From: Chromatiales bacterium (ex Bugula neritina AB1)
GTDB taxonomy: Bacteria > Pseudomonadota > Gammaproteobacteria > Granulosicoccales > Granulosicoccaceae
NCBI GenBank assembly: GCA_001730015.1
Contig: MDLA01000194.1
Location: 1-64,000, forward strand
DNA length: 64,000 bases
Reading direction: 5' to 3'
Part shown: positions 54,221 through 62,751 of the stretch, one piece after another
Layout: every line of letters starts with the position of its first letter
Numbering within the stretch: position 1 is the stretch's first letter
Notes under the pieces: model-generated
The model's database searches: none
What the model saw: the letters and a program-made list of their open reading frames with translations, nothing else
What the model was told of the DNA's origin: nothing
Program-made: the position numbers and the translations under genes

Positions 54221-55168
54221 ATGTTTCGACCACTCCCGGAAAACGTATCACAGGTGGCAACTCTCGGTGCCGGACCCATCGGCGCCGGCTGGGCTGCGCA
54301 TTTTCTGGCACGAGGCTATCACGTCGCCGCCTATATCCACTCTATGGATGAACTCGACGCCTTTGAACAGATACTCGACGCCGGCTGGGTCAGTCTGGAG
54401 GCCATTGGCCTGGCCGAAGGCGCATCACGGCAGAATCTAACCGTTACAGACAACCTTGAAACCGCTGTGTCGAACGCACAGTTTGTGCAGGAGTGCGCAC
54501 CGGAAAGGCTCGAACTCAAGCAGGCACTCTATACCCGGCTGGATAAATACGTCGCTGACGATATCGTGATCGCGTCAAGCACATCCGGCCTGACCATGAC
54601 AGACATACAAAAAGACTGCAACTCGGCACATCGCACGGTAATCGGCCACCCGTTCAACCCGCCCTATCTGCTACCGCTGGTGGAAATAGTCGGTGGTAAA
54701 AAAACCGACCCGAAAGCCGTCGCCTGGGCTCGCGATTTCTATACCTGCGCTGGCAAGGCACCGTTAGTGATGAATAAGGAAATACCTGGTTTTGTCGCCA
54801 CACGCCTGCAGGAAGCCTTGTGGCGCGAAGCCCTGCACATGGTGGCCAACGGCGAAGCCTCGCCACAGGATATAGATACCGCACTGATCAACGGCCCCGC
54901 ACCACGAATGGCCGTACAGGGCCAGTGCATGGCATTTCATGTCGCCTGCGGTGAAGGCGGTATGGCAACCAACCTGGATCAGTTCGGACCAGCGCTCAAA
55001 CTGCCCTGGACCCGGCTGCAAGCACCTGAGCTTACCCGTGAACTCAGAAACCGGATGGTAGACGGTTGCGAGCAGGCCGCATCGGATCGGCATTTTACCG
55101 ATATGGTCGCTGAACGCGACCGCGCGATTGTCGGTATATTAAAGGCGGTGGAAAAAGCTAAATTATAA
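54221..55168 (+). CDS. L-carnitine 3-dehydrogenase
   Basis: 315 residues, of the 3-hydroxyacyl-CoA dehydrogenase superfamily: NAD motif LGAGPIGAGWAAHFLARGY, SSTSGLTM and the catalytic GHPFNPPYLLPLVEIVGG, then GFVATRLQEALWREALHMV. The single-domain length and the HPFNPP-LLPLVE pattern fit carnitine dehydrogenase, which makes 3-dehydrocarnitine. Its neighbours (CaiD-like upstream, BKACE and GlxA-type regulator downstream) agree. Converges with the regulator gene; 9 bp between the stops. Confidence 0.88.
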   Translation: MFRPLPENVSQVATLGAGPIGAGWAAHFLARGYHVAAYIHSMDELDAFEQILDAGWVSLEAIGLAEGASRQNLTVTDNLETAVSNAQFVQECAPERLELKQALYTRLDKYVADDIVIASSTSGLTMTDIQKDCNSAHRTVIGHPFNPPYLLPLVEIVGGKKTDPKAVAWARDFYTCAGKAPLVMNKEIPGFVATRLQEALWREALHMVANGEASPQDIDTALINGPAPRMAVQGQCMAFHVACGEGGMATNLDQFGPALKLPWTRLQAPELTRELRNRMVDGCEQAASDRHFTDMVAERDRAIVGILKAVEKAKL

Positions 55169-55177
55169 TCCACCTGA

Positions 55178-56203
55178 CTAAGTCCCCCGTTTAGATTCCC
55201 GGATAAACGAATACACCGTGCCTGGCCAGGAAGGTGCCGCTTCGTCATCGGGCCACGCCTGACGATACTCGCTGGGTCGCTTCGAGAACATCGTACCAAA
55301 GCACTGCGAAAAGTAGGAAAGTGAATTAAAACCGCACGCAACCGATACCTCACGAACCGACATTTTTGTACTTGTTAGCAACACTCTGGCGTACTGCAGA
55401 CGCAGCAATTTAGAAAACTGCACAATGGTACAGCCGGTGTCGCGCATAAAAAGCCGCTCAAGGCTGCGTTGCGACACTTTTAGCTTTTTGCATATCTGCG
55501 GGATCGTATAGGGCTCTTCTACATTCGCTTCCAGAAGTTTCACTGCCTCGCGCACACTGGCGTGGATATCTTTACTGATTGCACCGGCCGCATGGCGTTG
55601 CGGGCTTTCCGCCGACCTTCGTGGATAGTGCATAATTTGATTGGCTATCTCTATCGCCAGTTGCTCGCCTGAGTCGTCAGCAATTAGTTGCAGCATCATA
55701 TCGAGCCCGGCAGTGCCACCAGAACAAGAGGCAATATTCGCGTTTACCGTGAACAATTGCTCACACACATCAACATTGGGAAATTCTTCAGCAAAGCCTG
55801 GTTTCCATGACCAGTGCGTGGTTACCGTACGACCGGCCAGAACTCTGGCACGGGCCAGTGCATAGACGCCTAGCTCAACACCAATCAGCAGCTTGCCTTT
55901 CTGGCTCTGGCGACGCAGCCAGTTACTGAGTTCCTGATTGCGGTATTTCTCAGCGCCCCAGCTCGCGAACACACCAATGTAGTCAGGCCGGCATGCATCG
56001 TCTTCCTGTAATCCTTTGCAGAAAACCTCCATGCCGTTGCTGGCTTTGACCATACCGGGTTCACTCGATCTGAAGTCCCAGGTAAACGGTTCGGTCGAAG
56101 ACAGATAATTCGCTATGCGCATGGGCTCCATGACGGTGGTCATGGTCATCATGTTGAACCGTGGCAACAAAACAAAGGAAAAGTGTTTCGAGTTGGTACT
56201 CAT
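55178..56203 (-). CDS. GlxA/CdhR-type AraC regulator with DJ-1-like domain
   Basis: 341 residues from ATG 56203 (MSTNSKHFSFVLLPRF), preceded by GGGGAG. Residues 1-195: DJ-1/PfpI amidotransferase-like sensor domain, with CSGGTAGLDMMLQLI near its end. Residues about 225-325: AraC HTH (YTIPQICKKLKVSQRSLERLFMRDTG and MSVREVSVACGFNSLSYFSQCFGTMFSKRPSEYR). This is the plan of CdhR and GbdR, which activate carnitine and glycine betaine catabolism. Divergent from the BKACE gene, so control of that operon is likely. Confidence 0.9.
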   Translation of the reverse strand: MSTNSKHFSFVLLPRFNMMTMTTVMEPMRIANYLSSTEPFTWDFRSSEPGMVKASNGMEVFCKGLQEDDACRPDYIGVFASWGAEKYRNQELSNWLRRQSQKGKLLIGVELGVYALARARVLAGRTVTTHWSWKPGFAEEFPNVDVCEQLFTVNANIASCSGGTAGLDMMLQLIADDSGEQLAIEIANQIMHYPRRSAESPQRHAAGAISKDIHASVREAVKLLEANVEEPYTIPQICKKLKVSQRSLERLFMRDTGCTIVQFSKLLRLQYARVLLTSTKMSVREVSVACGFNSLSYFSQCFGTMFSKRPSEYRQAWPDDEAAPSWPGTVYSFIRESKRGT

Positions 56204-56382
56204 GCTTTGCTGCTCCCCGTGCACTGGCAGCCTTAGCCGCGTTGCAGTTTGCGAGTGGCCGGGTGCAGCTATTCATTCTGCACTCAACGAAAAATAAACA
56301 AATCTGGCGAATATTCTACAAATAAAGCGCGATAAATGGAAAATTATCATCGTTTGACCACGACACATCGGGAGATAGAACC

Positions 56383-57273
56383 GTGAATTTCGAAGTAATT
56401 GTTACCTGCGCGGTAACAGGCGCCGGCGACACGGTCGGTAAAAACCCGAATGTTCCGGTAACCCCTGAGCAGATTGCAGATTCTGCTATCAAAGCAGCAC
56501 AAGCGGGTGCAGCAATTGTGCACCTGCATGTCCGCGACCCCGATACCGGAGCCGGCTCCCGCGATCCCGAGCTATTTAAAAAAACCGTGCAGCTGGTTCG
56601 AGACAGCGGCACCGACGTGGTTATTAACCTGACGGCTGGCATGGGCGGTGACTGGGTGCCCGATCCGCAAAACCCGTCGATGCCTGGCCCTGGCACTGAT
56701 ATGATCGGCGCGGAAGAACGCCTGCGCCACGTGCAGGAGTGCATGCCCGAAATATGCTCACTCGATTGCGGAACCCTTAACTTCGGCAACGACAACACCA
56801 TCTATATCTCAACCCCTCCGATCCTCAGGCGTATGGCGGAACTGGTAAAGGAATGGGGTGTTAAACCGGAGCTCGAGGTGTTTGATCTAGGTCACATCCG
56901 CTTCGCTCGGCAAATGGTCGAGGAAGGCTTAATTGCCGATCCGCCATTGTTTCAGATCTGCCTCGGTATTCCCTGGGGCGCGGATCAGAGCGTCGATACC
57001 ATGAAGGCAATGAAAGATCACCTACCGCCGGAAGCTAGCTGGGCAAGCTTTGGTATCTCACGAATGCAAATGCCGATGGCGGCCGCGGCCGTTGCCATGG
57101 GGGGCAATGTGCGGGTTGGCCTGGAAGACAATATATATCTGGATCGCGGCGTTCTGGCAACCAATGAGCAATTGGTTACACGCGCTATAGAAATAATCAC
57201 CCGCATGGGCGCACGACCTCTGACACCGCAGGAAGCACGAAATAAACTCGGTCTGCGTGGTGCGACAGCGTAA
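56383..57273 (+). CDS. Beta-keto acid cleavage enzyme (BKACE/DUF849), probable 3-dehydrocarnitine cleavage
   Basis: 296 residues from GTG 56383, with GGGAG upstream. Zn-dependent TIM barrel: N-terminal VIVTCAVTGAGDTVGKNPNVPVTP, the metal histidines in AAIVHLHVRDPDTG, and ELEVFDLGHIRFA and GGNVRVGLEDNIYLDRG towards the end. BKACEs transfer the acetyl part of a beta-keto acid to acetyl-CoA. With dehydrocarnitine the products are acetoacetate and betainyl-CoA, as for CdhC in Pseudomonas. The substrate is assigned by the carnitine context. Confidence 0.88.
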   Translation: MNFEVIVTCAVTGAGDTVGKNPNVPVTPEQIADSAIKAAQAGAAIVHLHVRDPDTGAGSRDPELFKKTVQLVRDSGTDVVINLTAGMGGDWVPDPQNPSMPGPGTDMIGAEERLRHVQECMPEICSLDCGTLNFGNDNTIYISTPPILRRMAELVKEWGVKPELEVFDLGHIRFARQMVEEGLIADPPLFQICLGIPWGADQSVDTMKAMKDHLPPEASWASFGISRMQMPMAAAAVAMGGNVRVGLEDNIYLDRGVLATNEQLVTRAIEIITRMGARPLTPQEARNKLGLRGATA

Positions 57274-57279
57274 TAGCTT

Positions 57280-58434
57280 ATGTCTATATCACATGAAAAT
57301 GAGCTCCTGCTAAAGACTGTACGTGAGTTCATGGATGCAGAAATATACCCACATGAAGAAGAAGTAGACAGGCTGGGTGATGTGCCCGAGGCACTGGGCC
57401 GCCAGATCGAGCAACGCTCTATAGAGGCCGGTCTGTTTGCGGCAAACCTGCCTGAACGGGTCGGCGGGGGTGGACTGAACAAAACCGCCATGGCCCTGCT
57501 GGAACGCGAGTACGGCAAAACCTCCCACGCGCTGCACTCATGGATTGCAAGGCCAACGGAAATATTACTTGCCTGCCGCGATGAACAGATCGACAAATAC
57601 CTGCTGCCGTGCGTCAACGGCGCTAAACGCGAACTGTTTGCACTGACTGAACCGGGTGCCGGCTCCGACGTCATGGGTATGAAGTCCAACGCTCAGCGGC
57701 AGGGAGACAGCTGGATTCTTAACGGCTCCAAACACTTTATATCCGGCCCCTGCCTGCCCGACTTCGCCATTGTCTTTGCCAGCACCGGCTCTGACGATAC
57801 GCCACGCGGGCCGCGCAAACGCGTTACCGCATTTCTGGTAGATGTCGGCCTCGACGGATTTTCAATTCAGGAAGGCAGCCGCTGCGTCAGCTACCGGGGT
57901 TATAAGACTTTTGAGCTCAGCTTCGACAACGTCAGACTCGGACCCAATCAGATACTCGGTGAAGAGGGAAAAGGACTGGAACTTTCGGGTAAATGGCTGG
58001 GGATGGGCCGCATCTGGGTGGGCGCCAGCTGCGTAGGCAAAGCGGAGCGACTGGCCGATATGGCAACCGACTGGGCAGCTAACCGCAAGCAGTTCGGTCA
58101 GCCTATTGGTAAGTTCCAGGCCACCGGATTCAAACTGGCGGATATGGCTATAGGCATCCGCACCGGTGATCTCATGCTGATGGACGCAGTCGACCGCGCT
58201 GAAAAAAATCAACTGACAGACGCGGATGCGGCCATGGTGAAAGTCTATTGCTCGGAAATGCTGAACCGGGTAGCAGACGATACCGTACAAATTTTCGGCG
58301 GTATGGGCCTGATGGAAGAACTGCCGGTACAGCGACTGTGGCGCGATTCCAGACTGGAGCGCATCTGGGACGGCACCTCCGAAATTCAGCGTCACATTAT
58401 TACCCGTTCACTGCTCAGGCCTCATGGGGCATAG
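57280..58434 (+). CDS. Acyl-CoA dehydrogenase (gamma-butyrobetainyl-CoA dehydrogenase candidate)
   Basis: 384 residues, classical ACAD: NLPERVGGGGLNKTAMALLE, LTEPGAGSDVMGMKSNAQRQGDSWILNGSKHFISG, GASCVGKAERLADMATDWAANRKQFG, and IFGGMGLMEELPVQRLWRDSRLERIWDGTSEIQRHI. The usual catalytic position shows Asp (WDGTSE) where most relatives have Glu. It starts 6 bp after the BKACE stop. Between an acyl-CoA ligase and a CaiD-like hydratase, its likely job is to oxidise gamma-butyrobetainyl-CoA to crotonobetainyl-CoA (CaiA works in the reverse sense). Confidence 0.87.
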   Translation: MSISHENELLLKTVREFMDAEIYPHEEEVDRLGDVPEALGRQIEQRSIEAGLFAANLPERVGGGGLNKTAMALLEREYGKTSHALHSWIARPTEILLACRDEQIDKYLLPCVNGAKRELFALTEPGAGSDVMGMKSNAQRQGDSWILNGSKHFISGPCLPDFAIVFASTGSDDTPRGPRKRVTAFLVDVGLDGFSIQEGSRCVSYRGYKTFELSFDNVRLGPNQILGEEGKGLELSGKWLGMGRIWVGASCVGKAERLADMATDWAANRKQFGQPIGKFQATGFKLADMAIGIRTGDLMLMDAVDRAEKNQLTDADAAMVKVYCSEMLNRVADDTVQIFGGMGLMEELPVQRLWRDSRLERIWDGTSEIQRHIITRSLLRPHGA

Positions 58435-58519
58435 CCCGCCATTAGTAGCGCACCGTTATAAAAAATGAGCTATTCCAGATACGAACCTATACACAGGTGT
58501 CCTGAGGAACCACCGTCTT

Positions 58520-60616
58520 ATGACACCTGAACAGCGGGTCAATTTTAAACGCCTGATGAAGCCCCGGCACATCGCCTTTGTAGGCGGACATGACGCGCTG
58601 GTCGCTATCGGGGAAGCCCGTCGTATAGGCTACCCCGGTAAATTGTGGGCGGTAAATCCGAATAGAGAAACACTCGGCGGGCTGCCCTGCTTCAGTTCAG
58701 TTACAGACTTGCCACAAGCACCTGATGCTGTCTTTCTGGCGGTACCGGCGCAAATTGCCATACCCACCGTAGAAAAACTCCGCGACATGAAGGCCGGCGG
58801 TATTGTGTGTTATACCGCAGGCTTCGGCGAGCTGGGAGAAGATGGAAAAGCAAATGAACAGGCACTGATTAAAGCGGCAGGAGCCATGGCACTTGTTGGA
58901 CCGAACTGCTACGGCGTGCTCAACTACCTTGATCGAACGGCACTGTGGCCATTCGCACACGGCGGTGAAACGCCGGACTACGGCTGTGCCGTGATCACGC
59001 AAAGCGGCATGCTCTCGTCAGACCTTACCATGAGCCAGCGCTCCGTGCCGATGACACACATGATCTCGATCGGCAACCAATCAGTTCTGGCTATAGAAAA
59101 TTTCATTGATGTACTCAGCGAAGACAACCGGGTACGCGCTATTGGAGTGCATATAGAAGGCTTAAAAGATGTTAGCGCCTTTGCCAGAGCAGCGATCAGG
59201 GCAGTTAAACGCAACACCCCGGTTGTGGCCTTTAAGACCGGATCATCCGCGATAGGGAAATCCCTCACATCCAGTCATACCGGCTCGCTCTCGGGCGAAG
59301 ACAATCTATACGATGCCTTGTTTCAACGCTGCGGCGTTGTTCGGGTATACAGCCCGGCAGAGCTTCTGGAAACACTTAAATTTCTATCTATATCCGGTGT
59401 ACCGAAGAGCCCTGAATTAGCCGGGTTCACCTGCTCCGGTGGTGGTGCGACGATGCTGGCTGATCATGCAGAGAAGATTGGCCTGCACTTTCCAGCCTTT
59501 AGCGAAACAGCAAGTGAGCAATTGGCCGGGCTGCTGCCCGACATAGCCACCGTAAGCAACCCTCTGGACTACACCACACCAATCTGGGGTCAGGCGCAAT
59601 TTACACGGCCAGTATTCAGCGCCGCGATTCGCACAGGTGTTGAAGTTGCCATACTGGTACAAGACTACCCGGCAGCGGGGCTGGATGAATCTAAAGATAC
59701 ATACCTTGCCGATGGCAATGCCTTTACCGATGCGGTACTCGACCAGGGAATTCCTGCCGCGATCTGCAGTACGCTCCCCGAGAACCTGGATAGCCACACC
59801 CGGAATCACTTTGCAGCTCGTGGCGTTGCCCCGATGCAGGGGATCAACGAAGCGCTCGAAGCAATTGCAGCGGCCTGTCGATGGGGGGATCTGCACAAGC
59901 GGATTCTAAATGAGGAACCTCGTGCGTTGATCACCACTGGCGCACCGCCCTGCAATACGGTCGAACCCACTGACGAGGTTACAGCTAAAAACTGGCTGAA
60001 AAACGCCGGTATCAGTATTCCTGACGGGCATCAGTGTACCGCAGCAGATGCACCTGCTGCGGCAATGCAACTCGGCTTTCCGGTTGTATTGAAAATGGTC
60101 GATAGCTCACTGATGCATAAAACAGAAGCCGGGGCGGTTCAAACCGGCCTTCTATCCAGCCAGAGCGTAGCAGCTGCAGTCGAGCAAATGCAGGCCGATG
60201 TAATGAACTATAAACCTGACCTGACAAGCGATCAGTTTCTGGTTGAGCGCAATATGCCTGCACCGATCACCGAATTGATGGTTTCAGTCAGGTGGGACAC
60301 TCAATTTGGCTGGGTGTTAACTCTGGGAAGCGGTGGAGTTCTGGTTGAACTGCTGGACGATGTAGCTACTGTGCTTTGGCCGGCAAGCAGTAACGATCTA
60401 TTAGATGCGATCAAATCACTAAAGGTTTATCGTCTCATGAATGGTTTCCGGGGCAAGCCTAAAGCCGATATGGATAAATTAATAGAAACTGTTGTGGCGA
60501 TTGTGCAGTTTGCCCGCAGCACCGAACATTCAATTGTAGATATCGAGATCAACCCGCTGTTTGTATACGAGCAGAGCTGCTGCGTTGTCGATGCGTTAAT
60601 TCATATAGGTGAATAA
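58520..60616 (+). CDS. ADP-forming acyl-CoA synthetase (acetate-CoA ligase family)
   Basis: 698 residues, the fused alpha-beta form: CoA-binding domain (about 10-140, IAFVGGHDALVAIGEARRIGYPG, LVGPNCYGVLNY), two succinyl-CoA-ligase-like domains with the phospho-His loop SSHTGSLSGEDNLYDALFQ, and a C-terminal ATP-grasp (about 480-698, FPVVLKMVDSSLMHKTEAGAVQTGL). It uses ATP to ADP plus phosphate to make a CoA thioester. Its place after the ACAD suggests activation of gamma-butyrobetaine or carnitine, replacing the AMP-forming CaiC/BbsG-type ligases. This is inference from context. Confidence 0.85.
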   Translation: MTPEQRVNFKRLMKPRHIAFVGGHDALVAIGEARRIGYPGKLWAVNPNRETLGGLPCFSSVTDLPQAPDAVFLAVPAQIAIPTVEKLRDMKAGGIVCYTAGFGELGEDGKANEQALIKAAGAMALVGPNCYGVLNYLDRTALWPFAHGGETPDYGCAVITQSGMLSSDLTMSQRSVPMTHMISIGNQSVLAIENFIDVLSEDNRVRAIGVHIEGLKDVSAFARAAIRAVKRNTPVVAFKTGSSAIGKSLTSSHTGSLSGEDNLYDALFQRCGVVRVYSPAELLETLKFLSISGVPKSPELAGFTCSGGGATMLADHAEKIGLHFPAFSETASEQLAGLLPDIATVSNPLDYTTPIWGQAQFTRPVFSAAIRTGVEVAILVQDYPAAGLDESKDTYLADGNAFTDAVLDQGIPAAICSTLPENLDSHTRNHFAARGVAPMQGINEALEAIAAACRWGDLHKRILNEEPRALITTGAPPCNTVEPTDEVTAKNWLKNAGISIPDGHQCTAADAPAAAMQLGFPVVLKMVDSSLMHKTEAGAVQTGLLSSQSVAAAVEQMQADVMNYKPDLTSDQFLVERNMPAPITELMVSVRWDTQFGWVLTLGSGGVLVELLDDVATVLWPASSNDLLDAIKSLKVYRLMNGFRGKPKADMDKLIETVVAIVQFARSTEHSIVDIEINPLFVYEQSCCVVDALIHIGE

Positions 60617-60668
60617 ACAACATTCGGGTATTCTCTACAGGAAAATCGCCCCTATACGCAGTGAGACT

Positions 60669-62549
60669 TCACCCCGCAGCTTTCACCACTATTGCCGGTT
60701 CCTCAGCCTCTGCACGTGTGGCCTGCTGCTTCAGCATATCTGCCACCTCTGAAGCACTACATGGCTTGCTAATCAAGTACCCTTGCGCAAACCGGCAACC
60801 TTTCTCCCGAAGCCAGTTCAGCTGATTGAGGTTTTCCACGCCCTCGCCCACGCAGCTTAGCTGCATGTCCGTGGCTATATTAAAAATACCATTGACTACT
60901 GCCTGCTTGCATCGGTCATTTTCGAGCCCGTTAACAAAGGAGCGATCAATCTTGATGCTGTCAATCGGCATCTGAATCAGATAGCTCATCGACGCATAGC
61001 CGGTACCGAAATCATCTATCGCCAGTTGCACACCCGCATCACTTAACTGCTTAATCAGCAATGCTGCCTTTTCAGGATGGCTCAACAAGGCCGTTTCGGT
61101 CATTTCCAGTTCGAGTGCCTGTGGCTCTATACCGGATCGTTCAAGGGCCGTTACGACGCGTTCAAATAAATTGCTATTTCCGGAGAACTCTCTCGCCGAT
61201 ACATTAACCGCTATTCGCAGATCGGGGTTGTACTTATGCCAGTGGGCGAGAGATTCGAGAGCGTTTTTCAGTACCCAGCTCGTCAGATCGGCAATCAGCC
61301 CACTATTCTCGGCTATTGGAATAAAAACATCTGGTGGAATATTGCCAACTTCAGCGCTACGCCAGCGAAGCAGTGCCTCCACAGCAACAATCTGCCCGGT
61401 TACGATGTCAATTTGCGGTTGAAAAAGCAAATTAAATTCGTTATCGCGAATGGCATGTGCCAGCGCCCTGCTTAACTGCACTTTGCGAGCAACAGCCTCC
61501 CCCAGCTCACGGGTATAGAACTGATATTGATTGCGACCCAGATCTTTGGCGCGGTACATGGCTATGTCTGCATTTTTAATCAGATCATCAACAGTGGTAC
61601 CATCCTGCGGAAATCGACAAACTCCTATGCTGGCACTAACATCCAATTCAAATGAACCGGTAAGTACCGAAGGTTTCATTGCGGTGACAACGCTACCCGC
61701 GATGTTTCTAAGCTCGGTATCGCTGGTTAACCCGGGCAGAAGAATTATAAATTCGTCACCGCCTTCACGTGCCACGGTATAGGACGGGCCAAGAGTATTT
61801 ACAATGCGCCCGGCAACTAACTGCAGCACCGTATCACCAACTGAATGCCCCAGCGTATCGTTAATCAGCTTGAACAGATCCAGATCCAGAAACAAAATGC
61901 CAATCGATTGCTGAAGCATTTCAGCCTGCTCAATAGAACTCTGCAGACGACGGCGGAACTCTGCACGATTGCACAATCCGGTTAATGGATCAGTTGCCGA
62001 CTGCGTGACAAGCTGTCGCAATAACGCCTCGCTCTGGTCGCGGGCTTTAATGCGCTCGATAGTTGATCCGGTAAGGCGGGACAACGTTTCCACTACCGAG
62101 TAGGAATCGTCCGAGTGCAGCTCTATAGAGGGAGAGGCAATATTCACAACCCCTTCAACCGCCCCGCCACAGATGATAGGGAGCGACCACACGTGGTTCA
62201 GCCCGCTGGAACGCAAACTCCGGCCTTTTGCGGTTGTGGCGTATTCCAGACTACTGACATAGCGACCATTGCCAGTGGCGAAGATCGGCCCCAGCCCCGA
62301 TTCCGCGAGCGATATCAGCTGTCCGGTTTGATCTTCTACTTTTCCAACCAGACCCAGCAGTCTGATATGTTCACCGTCGTCTTCCAGTTCACAATAGCTT
62401 ACCCGCTTTGCGCCTACCAGACGCTCGGCACAAACGGCAACGTGATCCAGTACATCCGGTATGGAGTTGGAAAGGGTCAACTGCTCTGCAACGCAATTTA
62501 GCTGTTCCAGATGCTCTGCATATAACTGACGGCGCATTGACGTAACCAT
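60669..62549 (-). CDS. GAF-GGDEF-EAL cyclic-di-GMP signalling protein
   Basis: 626 residues. A GAF-like sensor at about 15-170 (ERLVGAKRVSYCELED, VWSLPIICGGAVEGVVNIASP). A GGDEF domain at about 190-345 with intact AREGGDEFIILLPG; no RxxD inhibitory site is visible just before it. An EAL domain at about 360-610 with VAVEALLRWRS, ELEMTETALL, AIDDFGTGYASMSYL, IKIDRSFV and GEGVEN, so all main phosphodiesterase residues are kept. Both activities are therefore possible. No membrane segment, so cytosolic. Alternative ATG 12 bp downstream. Confidence 0.92.
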   Translation of the reverse strand: MVTSMRRQLYAEHLEQLNCVAEQLTLSNSIPDVLDHVAVCAERLVGAKRVSYCELEDDGEHIRLLGLVGKVEDQTGQLISLAESGLGPIFATGNGRYVSSLEYATTAKGRSLRSSGLNHVWSLPIICGGAVEGVVNIASPSIELHSDDSYSVVETLSRLTGSTIERIKARDQSEALLRQLVTQSATDPLTGLCNRAEFRRRLQSSIEQAEMLQQSIGILFLDLDLFKLINDTLGHSVGDTVLQLVAGRIVNTLGPSYTVAREGGDEFIILLPGLTSDTELRNIAGSVVTAMKPSVLTGSFELDVSASIGVCRFPQDGTTVDDLIKNADIAMYRAKDLGRNQYQFYTRELGEAVARKVQLSRALAHAIRDNEFNLLFQPQIDIVTGQIVAVEALLRWRSAEVGNIPPDVFIPIAENSGLIADLTSWVLKNALESLAHWHKYNPDLRIAVNVSAREFSGNSNLFERVVTALERSGIEPQALELEMTETALLSHPEKAALLIKQLSDAGVQLAIDDFGTGYASMSYLIQMPIDSIKIDRSFVNGLENDRCKQAVVNGIFNIATDMQLSCVGEGVENLNQLNWLREKGCRFAQGYLISKPCSASEVADMLKQQATRAEAEEPAIVVKAAG

Positions 62550-62751
62550 TTCCGAGCTGTGTCCTTTTTCGTACTTCCTAAATACCCACCAACTACCTTA
62601 CAAACAGCCCTGCTAAAATCTACGCGATTAGCGAAATTTCTGCATTGCCATCGATTACATAGAGATACTCTGAAATTTTCTACCGGGCCACGGTACACAA
62701 AAAACGCACCAATTTCCCGATAGTAATATAGGAATCGAAAAAATAAATGCA

